DNA from: Solirubrobacteraceae bacterium
GTDB lineage: Bacteria > Actinomycetota > Thermoleophilia > Solirubrobacterales > Solirubrobacteraceae
Reading direction: 5' to 3'
Length of the DNA: 6,794 nucleotides
Assembly (NCBI GenBank): GCA_025928415.1
Contig: JAICJK010000137.1
Span: 1 to 6,794, forward strand
The position numbers were made by a program, and so were the translations under genes. The notes under the pieces are model-generated. The model saw only the letters and a program-made list of their open reading frames with translations, was not told where the DNA came from and made no database searches. Below, piece by piece: positions 1 to 6,794 of the stretch (its first letter is position 1; each line of letters opens with the position of its first letter).

Positions 1-43
1 GCTCGGCACCGTGGTCCGTGCCCGTGCCGTCGCGGGAGCGGGA

Positions 44-49
44 TAGGAT
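44..49 (+). promoter_or_regulatory. Putative -10 element (TAGGAT) of the importer operon
   Basis: The hexamer TAGGAT fits the actinobacterial -10 pattern TANNNT. Only 7 nt separate it from the ATG at 57, so transcription starting at the usual distance would begin at or next to the start codon. No Shine-Dalgarno sequence stands at the normal distance before this ATG, which agrees with a leaderless mRNA. No clear -35 box is visible in the G+C-rich DNA upstream. The same kind of element precedes hpt and ftsH in this window. Sequence match only; no transcription data. Confidence 0.45.
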
Positions 50-56
50 CGCGGCG

Positions 57-1580
57 ATGGCGGAAGCCCCCCTGCTCGAGCTCCGCGGGATCACCAAGCG
101 ATTCCCCGGCGTCCTCGCGAACGACGACGTCGACTTCACCCTGCGGCGCGGGGAGATCCACGCGCTGCTCGGCGAGAACGGGGCGGGCAAGTCGACGCTG
201 GTGAACGTCGTCTACGGGATGCTCGCCCCTGACGCCGGCGAGATCCGGGTCGGCGGCCGCGTCGCGCACATCGGCTCGCCGCGGCAGGCGATGGACCTCG
301 GGATCGGCATGGTCTTCCAGCACTTCATGCTGATCGGCGTCATGACCGTGGCCGAGAACGTCGTGCTCGGCTCCGAGCCGCGGCGCGGGGGGCTGCTCGA
401 CGAGCGCGCCGCCGAGCGCCGGGTGCAGGAGCTGTCGGACCGCTACGGCCTGGCGGTCGACCCGTCCGCGCGCGTGGAGGACATCACGGTCGGCCAGCAG
501 CAGCGCGTGGAGATCCTGCGCGCCCTCGACCGCGGCGCCGAGGTGCTCGTCCTCGACGAGCCCACGGCGGTCCTCACCGCGCAGGAGACCGCGGAGCTCG
601 CGGGCGTCCTGCGCGGCCTGCGCGACCAGGGGACCTCGATCATCTTCATCACCCACAAGCTGCGCGAGGTCCTCGAGGTCGCCGATCGCGTGACCGTCCT
701 GCGCCGCGGGCGGACCGTCGGCACCGTAGAGACCGCCACGGCCGACGAGGCCTCGCTGGCCCGGCTGATGGTCGGCCGCGAGGTGCTGCTGCGCGTCGAC
801 AAGAAGCCGTCCAGGCCCGGCGCGCCGCTGCTCGAGGTGACCGACCTGCACGTGGAGGACGACCGCGGCCTGCCCGCCGTCGACGGCCTGTCGCTGACCG
901 TCCGTGGTGGCGAGATCGTCGCGGTGGCCGGCGTGGACGGCAACGGCCAGAGCGAGCTGATCGAGGCGGTCACCGGGCTGCGGACGCCCAAGGCCGGGAC
1001 CGTCCGCGTGGCGGGCCGGACGCTGACGGGCGCCGACGCGCGGACGGTGCGGTCGGCCGGCGTCGGCCACATCGCCGAGGACCGCCAGCGGCGCGGCCTC
1101 GTGCTCGACTTCACGCTCGCGGAGAACCTCGCGCTGCGCGACTATCGCGAGGGCGCGCGCTTCGGGCTCATCTCGCCGGGCCGGATGGTCGCGCGCGCCA
1201 GGCGGCTGCTCGAGGAGTTCGACGTGCGCGGCGGCGACCCCCAGACGCCGGCGCGGTCGCTGTCGGGCGGCAACCAGCAGAAGGTCGTCATCGCGCGGGA
1301 GATCGCCGGCAACCCGGAGGTGCTCGTCGCCGCGCAGCCGACGCGCGGGCTCGACGTGGGGGCGATCGAGTTCGTCCACCGCCGGCTCATCGCCGAGCGC
1401 GACGCGGGGCGCGCGATCCTGCTCGTCTCCCTCGAGCTCGAGGAGGTCCGCGCGCTGGCCGACCGGATCCTGGTGATCTTCGAGGGCCGCATCGTCGGCG
1501 AGCTCCCGCCCACCGCCGGCGAGGAGGAGATCGGCCTGCTGATGACGGGGTCCGGCCCGCGGGCCGCCGAGGCGCTGTGA
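57..1580 (+). CDS. Nucleoside-type ABC importer, duplicated ATP-binding protein (NupO/YufO-like)
   Basis: This cytoplasmic ATPase of 507 residues would power a purine-nucleoside-type importer. It has two fused ABC domains. Domain 1 (about residues 5-240) is complete: Walker A GENGAGKS at 39-46, signature VGQQQ at 145-149 (in place of LSGGQ, usual in this subfamily), and Walker B VLVLDE at 163-168. Domain 2 (about 255-500) is degenerate. Its Walker A position reads GVDGNGQS (292-299) and lacks the lysine. Its signature LSGGNQQ (402-408) is intact. The Walker B glutamate is replaced by Gln427 in VLVAAQP. This asymmetry is normal for the RbsA/MglA/YufO type of fused ATPase and implies one active site of two. 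The ATG at 57 is chosen because the family N-terminus starts here; a GTG at 18 in the same frame would add 13 unrelated residues. Two permease genes follow. The VGQQQ motif and the neighbours favour the nucleoside (BmpA) group over sugar importers. The substrate is inferred, not seen. Confidence 0.93.
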   Translation: MAEAPLLELRGITKRFPGVLANDDVDFTLRRGEIHALLGENGAGKSTLVNVVYGMLAPDAGEIRVGGRVAHIGSPRQAMDLGIGMVFQHFMLIGVMTVAENVVLGSEPRRGGLLDERAAERRVQELSDRYGLAVDPSARVEDITVGQQQRVEILRALDRGAEVLVLDEPTAVLTAQETAELAGVLRGLRDQGTSIIFITHKLREVLEVADRVTVLRRGRTVGTVETATADEASLARLMVGREVLLRVDKKPSRPGAPLLEVTDLHVEDDRGLPAVDGLSLTVRGGEIVAVAGVDGNGQSELIEAVTGLRTPKAGTVRVAGRTLTGADARTVRSAGVGHIAEDRQRRGLVLDFTLAENLALRDYREGARFGLISPGRMVARARRLLEEFDVRGGDPQTPARSLSGGNQQKVVIAREIAGNPEVLVAAQPTRGLDVGAIEFVHRRLIAERDAGRAILLVSLELEEVRALADRILVIFEGRIVGELPPTAGEEEIGLLMTGSGPRAAEAL

Positions 1581-1636
1581 AGCATCGAGGAAGTGCGCTC
1601 GCGGTGGCCGCGACCCCGGGGAGGGCCCTTCGATGA
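1577..1636 (+). CDS. Possible 19-codon mini-ORF 1 in the first 56-bp repeat
   Basis: This frame would start at a GTG that overlaps the ATPase stop codon (GTGA) and would end at a TGA that overlaps the next mini-ORF start (ATGA). The product would be MKHRGSALAVAATPGRALR. A weak Shine-Dalgarno-like GAGG lies at 1569-1572, 4 nt before the GTG. It is not similar to any protein I recognise. It may have no function as a peptide and serve only to carry ribosomes from the ATPase gene to the permease gene. All three differences from the second copy change the amino acid, so the peptide sequence shows no sign of constraint. It could equally be non-coding spacer. Confidence 0.25.
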   Translation: MKHRGSALAVAATPGRALR

Positions 1637-1689
1637 AGCATCGAGGACATGCGCCCGCGGTGGCCGCGACCCCGGGGAGGGCCCTTCGA
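1578..1689 (+). repeat. Two tandem 56-bp direct repeats between ATPase and permease genes
   Basis: Unit 1 covers 1578-1633 and unit 2 covers 1634-1689. They are identical at 53 of 56 positions; the differences are at 1592/1648, 1593/1649 and 1599/1655. The array begins exactly at the TGA stop of the ATPase gene and ends at the A of the permease ATG, and a third TGA follows at 1690-1692. Each unit contains a short hairpin CGCGG-TGG-CCGCG, then the strong Shine-Dalgarno sequence GGGGAGGG, then a start codon (ATG 1633 after unit 1, ATG 1689 after unit 2). The duplicated unit therefore includes a whole translation-initiation region. It looks like a tandem duplication with TGA microhomology at its ends. 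Confidence 0.95.
1628..1646 (+). promoter_or_regulatory. Hairpin hiding the start codon of mini-ORF 2
   Basis: At the junction of the two repeat units, CTTCGATG (1628-1635) can pair with CATCGAGG (1639-1646) around the loop AAG. This gives an 8-bp stem with one U-G pair (1629/1645) in the forward RNA. The ATG at 1633-1635 is inside the stem. The same pairing cannot form at the permease ATG, because the sequence after it differs. Opening by ribosomes that have just translated upstream would be needed for initiation at 1633, as expected for translational coupling. This is a structural inference from complementarity only. Confidence 0.35.
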
Positions 1690-1692
1690 TGA
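1633..1692 (+). CDS. Possible 19-codon mini-ORF 2, overlapping the permease start
   Basis: This frame starts at ATG 1633, 7 nt after a strong Shine-Dalgarno sequence GGGGAGGG (1618-1625), and would encode MKHRGHAPAVAATPGRALR. Its TGA (1690-1692) overlaps the permease ATG (1689-1691) in an ATGA junction, the classical layout for termination-reinitiation coupling. The ribosome-binding site and spacing are identical to those of the permease because both belong to the 56-bp repeat. I do not recognise the peptide. The good initiation signals make translation plausible, but a function in the peptide itself is not supported: it differs from mini-ORF 1 in two residues (Ser/His and Leu/Pro). Confidence 0.35.
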   Translation: MKHRGHAPAVAATPGRALR

Positions 1693-2921
1693 GCGCCGTC
1701 GCCCCCGACGGCCAGGACGCCGGGCCGGCCGGGGAGCCCGGCGGCGGCGCGACGGTCGCCACGCGGCTGACGACCCACCTCGGCGTCGGCGGCGTCATCA
1801 CGCCGCTGCTGACGACGCTGCTCGCCTTCGTGGTCGGCGGCCTGGTCGTGCTGGCCACGGGCCACGACCCGTTCGGCACCTACAAGGCGATCTTCGACGG
1901 CACCGGCCTGAACTGGCTGTTCCCCTGGACCTCGGGCGCCGACCGCGACACCGCGGCGATCAACCTGCAGCAGACGCTGATCCTGACCGCGCCGCTGATC
2001 CTCGTCGGCCTGGCGGTCGGCTACGCCTTCCGCGCCGGCCTGTTCAACATCGGCGGCCAGGGCCAGTACACCGTCGGGGCGATCCTCGCCGTGTGGGTGG
2101 GCTCGTCGTTCGCCGGGATGCCCGCCGTCCCGCACATCGTGCTGGCGATCGTGCTCGCCGCGCTGGGCGGCGCGGCGTGGGCGGCGATCGCGGGCGGCCT
2201 GCGCGCCACGACGGGCGCCAACGAGGTGATCACGACGATCATGCTCAACTGGATCGCGCTGTGGGTCGGGGTCTTCCTGTTCGGGCTCGGCGGGCCGCTG
2301 CAGAACACCGCCCAGCACGACGTCCCGGTCTCCAACGACATCGTGCCCTCCGCGCACCTGCCGGTCTTCTGGGGCGACCCCCAGCTCCAGGGCCTGCACA
2401 TCGGCATCTTCCTGGCGCTGGCCGCGGCCGTCGTCTACGCGGTGATCCTGAACCGGTCGACCAAGGGCTACGAGGCGCGCGCCGTCGGCTTCAACCCGGA
2501 TGCCGCGCGCTACGGCGGGATCAGCGTGGGGTGGACCTACGTGCTGGTCATGGGCGCGTGCGGGCTGTTCGCCGGCCTCGCCGGCGCGATCGACGTGCTC
2601 GGCTGGCAGTTCCGGGTGGCGACCAACGACATCCAGATCTCCCAGGTCGGCTTCCTGGGCATCGCGGTCGCGCTGCTCGGGCGCAACACCGCGACGGGGA
2701 CCTGCCTGGCCGGGCTGCTGTTCGGGGCCCTGCTGCAGGGCACCTCGGTCCGCAACCTCGACCCGAGCGTCTTCCCGCCCGAGCTCGCCGGCAACCTCAC
2801 GACGATCATCCAGGGCCTCGTCGTGCTGATCGTCTCGGCCGACGTGCTGGTGGCCTGGCTGGTCCGCCGGCGGATCCGCCGCACGGCGGAGCCGCCGCCG
2901 ACCTCGGTGGCGGTCACGTGA
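1689..2921 (+). CDS. Nucleoside-type ABC importer permease 1 (NupP/YufP-like)
   Basis: This integral membrane protein of 410 residues belongs to the BPD_transp_2 family, whose other members serve branched-chain amino acid, ribose and nucleoside importers. It would form one half of the transmembrane pore. A polar, Gly/Pro/Ala-rich N-terminus (1-30) is followed by hydrophobic segments near 34-57, 93-112, 126-145, 149-170, 180-202, 229-254, 282-302, 319-350 and 371-396. The motif FNIGGQGQ (119-126) matches the conserved FNIG.EGQ signature of this permease type. The cytoplasmic loop TKGYEARAVGFNPDAARYGG (258-277) is the EAA-like coupling loop that touches the ATPase. The ATG at 1689 is chosen because GGGGAGGG (1674-1681) stands 7 nt before it and because upstream in-frame codons only translate the 56-bp repeats. 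The C-terminus ends in a basic, Pro-rich cytoplasmic tail. Paired with the second permease downstream. Confidence 0.92.
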   Translation: MSAVAPDGQDAGPAGEPGGGATVATRLTTHLGVGGVITPLLTTLLAFVVGGLVVLATGHDPFGTYKAIFDGTGLNWLFPWTSGADRDTAAINLQQTLILTAPLILVGLAVGYAFRAGLFNIGGQGQYTVGAILAVWVGSSFAGMPAVPHIVLAIVLAALGGAAWAAIAGGLRATTGANEVITTIMLNWIALWVGVFLFGLGGPLQNTAQHDVPVSNDIVPSAHLPVFWGDPQLQGLHIGIFLALAAAVVYAVILNRSTKGYEARAVGFNPDAARYGGISVGWTYVLVMGACGLFAGLAGAIDVLGWQFRVATNDIQISQVGFLGIAVALLGRNTATGTCLAGLLFGALLQGTSVRNLDPSVFPPELAGNLTTIIQGLVVLIVSADVLVAWLVRRRIRRTAEPPPTSVAVT

Positions 2922-2924
2922 GCG

Positions 2925-2945
2925 CGCTTCGGCTGCGCCGAAGCG
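2925..2945 (+). promoter_or_regulatory. Hairpin just after permease 1 stop codon
   Basis: CGCTTCGGC (2925-2933) and GCCGAAGCG (2937-2945) form a perfect 9-bp stem with a TGC loop, starting 3 nt after the permease 1 stop. There is no following T-run, so it does not look like a standard intrinsic terminator. It could protect the upstream message from 3' exonucleases, or cause partial termination between the two permease genes. Confidence 0.5.
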
Positions 2946-2986
2946 TTGCGAGTTCGTGCCGGCCGGCGCCGGCACGAGCTCGCGGC
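2945..2986 (+). promoter_or_regulatory. Long hairpin between the permease genes, next to the permease 2 ribosome-binding site
   Basis: The arm 2945-2963 pairs with 2968-2986 along 19 positions, with loop CGGC (2964-2967). Sixteen pairs are Watson-Crick. The three exceptions (2946/2985, 2947/2984, 2953/2978) are all T opposite G, which would be U-G pairs in the forward RNA but A-C mismatches in the reverse RNA. This points to a structure that works in the operon mRNA. The stem ends immediately before the G-run (2987-2991) that acts as Shine-Dalgarno sequence for the GTG at 2998. Possible roles are mRNA stabilisation, control of permease 2 translation, or partial termination. Confidence 0.55.
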
Positions 2987-2997
2987 GGGGGTGACTC

Positions 2998-4203
2998 GTG
3001 AGCACGGTCGCCGCCTCCGCTCCCGGCCGCGCGCCGGCGCCGCGGGCCGCGCTGCTCGGCTGGGCCGGGATCGCCCTCGGGGTGGTCGCCTTCCTGCTCG
3101 CGCTGCCGCCGTTCACCGTCCGCAGCGCCGGCCCCTCCCTCGTGGTCGGCGCGCTGGCCGTCGCCGCGGGCGCCGTGGCCCTGAGCGCCGGCGAGCGCCG
3201 GCTCGGCGCCTTCGCGGTCGTGGCGGGCGCCGGCGGCGCGGTCGGCGGCTACGCCGCGACCCGCTCGGGCGTCGGCAACCTCGAGGCCGTCGTGAGCTGG
3301 GGCGCGCTGTGCGCGGCGATGCTGCGCTACGCGACGCCGCTGACCTTCGCCGCGCTCGGCGGCCTGGTCTCCGAGCGGTCCGGGGTCGTCAACATCGCGC
3401 TGGAGGGCATGATGCTGATGGGCGCCTTCTTCGGGGCCTACGGCGCCGACAAGACGGGCTCGTGGGTGCTCGGCCTGGTGATCGCGGTGCTCGCCGGCGC
3501 GGCCCTCGCGCTGGTGCTCGCGATCTTCGCGGTGAGCCTGCGGGCCGACCAGATCGTCACGGGCGTGGCGCTGAACTTCGTGGCGCTCGGCGTGACGGGC
3601 TACCTCTACGTGGACGTCTACGGCGACCAGGGCACCCCGGACGGGCTGCCGCGCGTCCCCGACATCAAGCTGCACACCGACGGCCTCGGGTTCATCGGGC
3701 AGGCGCTGGACCAGCAGAACCTGCTGGTCTGGGGCGGCCTGCTGGCCGTCGTCGTGGTCTGGGTCCTGGTCTTCCGGACCGCCCGCGGCCTGCGGCTGCG
3801 CTCGGTGGGCGAGAACCCCAAGGCGGCCGAGACGGTGGGGATCGACGTCCTGCGCACCCGCTACGCGGCGGTGGTCGTCTCGGGCTGCCTCGCCGCGCTC
3901 GGCGGGGCGTTCCTCTCGATCGGGTTCGTGCACTCGTTCTCGCAGAACATGACCGCGGGGCGCGGGTTCATCGCGCTGGCCGCGCTGATCTTCGGCCGCT
4001 GGCGCCCGCTGGGGGCGCTCGGCGCGACGCTGCTGTTCGGCTTCGCCAGCGCCCTGGCCCAGCGCCTGCCCGCGTTCTCGCCGTCGGGCGCCACGCTGTT
4101 CCAGGCGCTGCCCTACGTGCTGACGCTCGTCGCCGTCGCCGGGATCATCGGCCGCTCGCGGCCGCCGGCGGCCGACGGCGTGCCCTACCGGCGCGAGGGC
4201 TGA
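2998..4203 (+). CDS. Nucleoside-type ABC importer permease 2 (NupQ/YufQ-like) with extended N-terminus
   Basis: This second BPD_transp_2 permease, 401 residues, would pair with permease 1 to form the importer channel. The conserved core starts near residue 95 and holds the family motif ERSGVVNIALEGMM (126-139) and the EAA-like coupling loop ending in GENPKAAETVGI (271-282). Core hydrophobic segments lie near 96-124, 133-150, 156-180, 186-206, 242-260, 287-311, 322-333, 338-356 and 366-384. Before the core there is an extra stretch of about 95 residues with hydrophobic segments near 18-37, 45-62 and 68-87, absent from short (about 310-320 residue) Bacillus-type homologues. The start is a GTG at 2998, with a G-run (2987-2991) 6 nt upstream; the frame gives a plausible polar N-terminus before the first helix. 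It ends 29 nt before hpt. Substrate assignment rests on family and neighbours. Confidence 0.9.
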   Translation: MSTVAASAPGRAPAPRAALLGWAGIALGVVAFLLALPPFTVRSAGPSLVVGALAVAAGAVALSAGERRLGAFAVVAGAGGAVGGYAATRSGVGNLEAVVSWGALCAAMLRYATPLTFAALGGLVSERSGVVNIALEGMMLMGAFFGAYGADKTGSWVLGLVIAVLAGAALALVLAIFAVSLRADQIVTGVALNFVALGVTGYLYVDVYGDQGTPDGLPRVPDIKLHTDGLGFIGQALDQQNLLVWGGLLAVVVVWVLVFRTARGLRLRSVGENPKAAETVGIDVLRTRYAAVVVSGCLAALGGAFLSIGFVHSFSQNMTAGRGFIALAALIFGRWRPLGALGATLLFGFASALAQRLPAFSPSGATLFQALPYVLTLVAVAGIIGRSRPPAADGVPYRREG

Positions 4204-4218
4204 GCGCCGTGCGAGCGC

Positions 4219-4224
4219 TAGGTT
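4219..4224 (+). promoter_or_regulatory. Putative -10 element (TAGGTT) of hpt
   Basis: TAGGTT fits TANNNT and lies 8 nt before the hpt ATG (4233). Transcription from it would start about 0-2 nt before the ATG, giving a leaderless or nearly leaderless mRNA. The bases before the ATG (GCCTCCAG) are not a Shine-Dalgarno sequence; they are pyrimidine-rich instead. This suggests that hpt has its own promoter even though it follows the importer genes by only 29 nt. No clear -35 box is visible. Confidence 0.5.
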
Positions 4225-4232
4225 GCCTCCAG

Positions 4233-4790
4233 ATGCGCGATCCGGTGATCGGCGAGATCCTCGTCCAGCCCGATGACCTCAAGCGGCGCGTGCGCGAGCT
4301 CGGCGAGCAGATCAGCGCCGACTACGCGGGCAAGGACCTGCTGCTCGTCGGGGTCCTCAAGGGAGCGGTGTTCTTCCTCGCCGACCTGATGCGCCAGATC
4401 GACGTGCCCTGCGAGGTGGACTTCATGGCGGTCGCCTCCTACGGGTCGGCGACGGAGTCCAGCGGCGTCGTCCGCATCCTGAAGGACCTCGACCGCCCGA
4501 TCGAGGGCCACGACGTGCTGATCGTCGAGGACATCGTCGACTCGGGCCTGACGCTGCAGTACCTGCTGCGCAACCTCGGGGCCCGCAACCCGGCCTCCCT
4601 GGAGGTCTGCGCGCTGCTCACCAAGCCCGAGCGCCGCAAGGTCCAGCTCGAGCCCCGCTACCTCGGCTTCGAGATCCCGGACAAGTTCGCCATCGGCTAC
4701 GGCCTCGACCACGCCGAGCAGTACCGCAACCTGCCCTACGTAGCCGCACTCGGCAGCGCCGGGGCCCCGGAGACGGCCGGCGGCACGTAG
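4233..4790 (+). CDS. hpt: Hypoxanthine (guanine) phosphoribosyltransferase
   Basis: This cytoplasmic purine-salvage enzyme of 185 residues joins hypoxanthine or guanine to PRPP to give IMP or GMP plus pyrophosphate. The type I phosphoribosyltransferase fold is clear. The PRPP-binding loop VLIVEDIVDSGLT is at 95-107, with the acidic pair Glu99/Asp100 and Asp103. KGAVFF (43-48) is the pyrophosphate-side loop and SYGSATESSG (69-78) the flexible loop over the active site. LLTKPERRK (128-136) supplies the purine-contacting lysine (Lys131), and IPDKFAIGYGLDHAEQYRNLP (starting at 148) closes the base pocket. Most relatives have LDY where this has LDH (158-160). Length is normal for the family. The ATG at 4233 is the natural family start; there is no ribosome-binding site, in line with leaderless translation. 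The position after a nucleoside importer and before ftsH fits purine salvage and a common bacterial gene order. Strict preference for hypoxanthine or guanine cannot be read from the sequence. Confidence 0.96.
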   Translation: MRDPVIGEILVQPDDLKRRVRELGEQISADYAGKDLLLVGVLKGAVFFLADLMRQIDVPCEVDFMAVASYGSATESSGVVRILKDLDRPIEGHDVLIVEDIVDSGLTLQYLLRNLGARNPASLEVCALLTKPERRKVQLEPRYLGFEIPDKFAIGYGLDHAEQYRNLPYVAALGSAGAPETAGGT

Positions 4791-4803
4791 GTGATCGCGG
4801 CCC

Positions 4804-4839
4804 TCGGCGACGCCGATCGCTAGGCGCGGGCGGCGCCTG
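4804..4839 (+). terminator. Possible terminator-like hairpins after hpt
   Basis: The 96-nt gap between hpt and ftsH holds two small inverted repeats. TCGGCG-A-CGCCGA lies at 4804-4816. AGGCGC (4822-4827) pairs with GCGCCT (4833-4838) around GGGCG, extendable by one U-G pair to 4821/4839. Both are G+C-rich stems without a T-run, so if they terminate transcription they do so in the U-tract-free way proposed for some actinobacteria. The location right after hpt and before a likely ftsH promoter is what one expects of a terminator, but short stems are easily found by chance in such DNA. Confidence 0.3.
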
Positions 4840-4869
4840 TCACCCGGCCGCTGCGCCGATTCCTGCTGC

Positions 4870-4881
4870 TAGGCTTGGAGG
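4870..4881 (+). promoter_or_regulatory. Putative ftsH -10 element (TAGGCT) and Shine-Dalgarno GGAGG
   Basis: TAGGCT (4870-4875) matches the elements before the ATPase gene and hpt. Almost directly after it comes GGAGG (4877-4881), 5 nt before the ATG at 4887. The two signals compete: a transcript started at the usual distance from TAGGCT would begin near 4881-4883 and would lose most of the Shine-Dalgarno sequence. Either transcription starts further upstream and GGAGG is used, or the local promoter gives a 4-6 nt leader and GGAGG is not used. Confidence 0.45.
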
Positions 4882-4886
4882 CTCAC

Positions 4887-6794
<1,908 letters not shown>

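Noticed and set aside
11..30. Three CCGTG copies upstream of the first gene
   Set aside because: Irregular spacing and a short G+C-rich word that is expected by chance here; too little upstream sequence to argue for an operator.
957..1380. Loss of the Walker A lysine and Walker B glutamate in the second ATPase domain
   Set aside because: Looks like damage, but degenerate second domains are usual in the fused RbsA/YufO-type ATPases, so it is not a sign of a pseudogene.
1649..3001. Long forward frame of 450 codons overlapping permease 1
   Set aside because: The product is extremely Arg/Pro/Gly-rich without any membrane or domain motif, while the other frame encodes a clear permease. It is a G+C-bias shadow; its first residues simply translate the 56-bp repeat.
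2914..3933. Reverse-strand frame of 339 codons opposite permease 2
   Set aside because: His/Arg/Glu/Ala-rich low-complexity translation, typical of the antisense of a G+C-rich membrane gene, and it also runs through the intergenic hairpins.
2946..4232. In-frame upstream extension of hpt (frame open from 2946)
   Set aside because: The extra 429 residues are an Arg/Gly-rich shadow of permease 2. Family length and the TAGGTT element both place the start at the ATG at 4233.
4791..4823. Ten-codon GTG frame right after hpt
   Set aside because: No ribosome-binding site, very short, and it overlaps a hairpin; no support as a gene.

Overview
The window is a compact, all-forward stretch of very high G+C DNA, with nearly every third codon position G or C. 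It carries five recognisable protein genes. The codon bias, the FtsH and Hpt sequences and the promoter-like TAGGNT elements next to start codons suggest an actinobacterium. A Thermoleophilia/Solirubrobacterales-type organism is my guess, but the window alone does not prove it.

Region 1 (57-4203) is a purine-nucleoside-type ABC importer of the BmpA/NupNOPQ (YufOPQ) family. It has a duplicated-domain ATPase (57-1580) and two different ten-helix-class permeases (1689-2921 and 2998-4203). The solute-binding lipoprotein that normally completes the system is not in the window and may lie upstream.

Region 2 (4233-4790) is hypoxanthine phosphoribosyltransferase (hpt), 29 nt after the importer. Nucleosides or bases brought in by the importer would be converted to IMP/GMP by Hpt, so the left four genes read as a purine uptake and salvage cluster. 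Region 3 (4887 to the right edge) is the membrane AAA+ zinc protease FtsH. It is open at the window end after 636 codons. hpt-ftsH adjacency is common in bacteria, often behind tilS; here the importer sits in that upstream position.

The unusual content lies between the genes. From the ATPase stop codon exactly to the first base of the permease ATG there are two tandem 56-bp repeats that differ at 3 positions. Each can be read as a 19-codon mini-ORF. Stops and starts overlap in a chain (ATPase TGA / mini-ORF 1 GTG, mini-ORF 1 TGA / mini-ORF 2 ATG, mini-ORF 2 TGA / permease ATG), which looks like a duplicated translational-coupling module. Between the two permeases there are two back-to-back hairpins, the second with a 19-bp stem ending next to the ribosome-binding site of the second permease. 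Three genes (ATPase, hpt, ftsH) have a TAGGNT hexamer 7-11 nt before the ATG, suggesting leaderless or near-leaderless transcripts from local promoters. No rRNA, tRNA, CRISPR array, insertion sequence or phage gene was seen.
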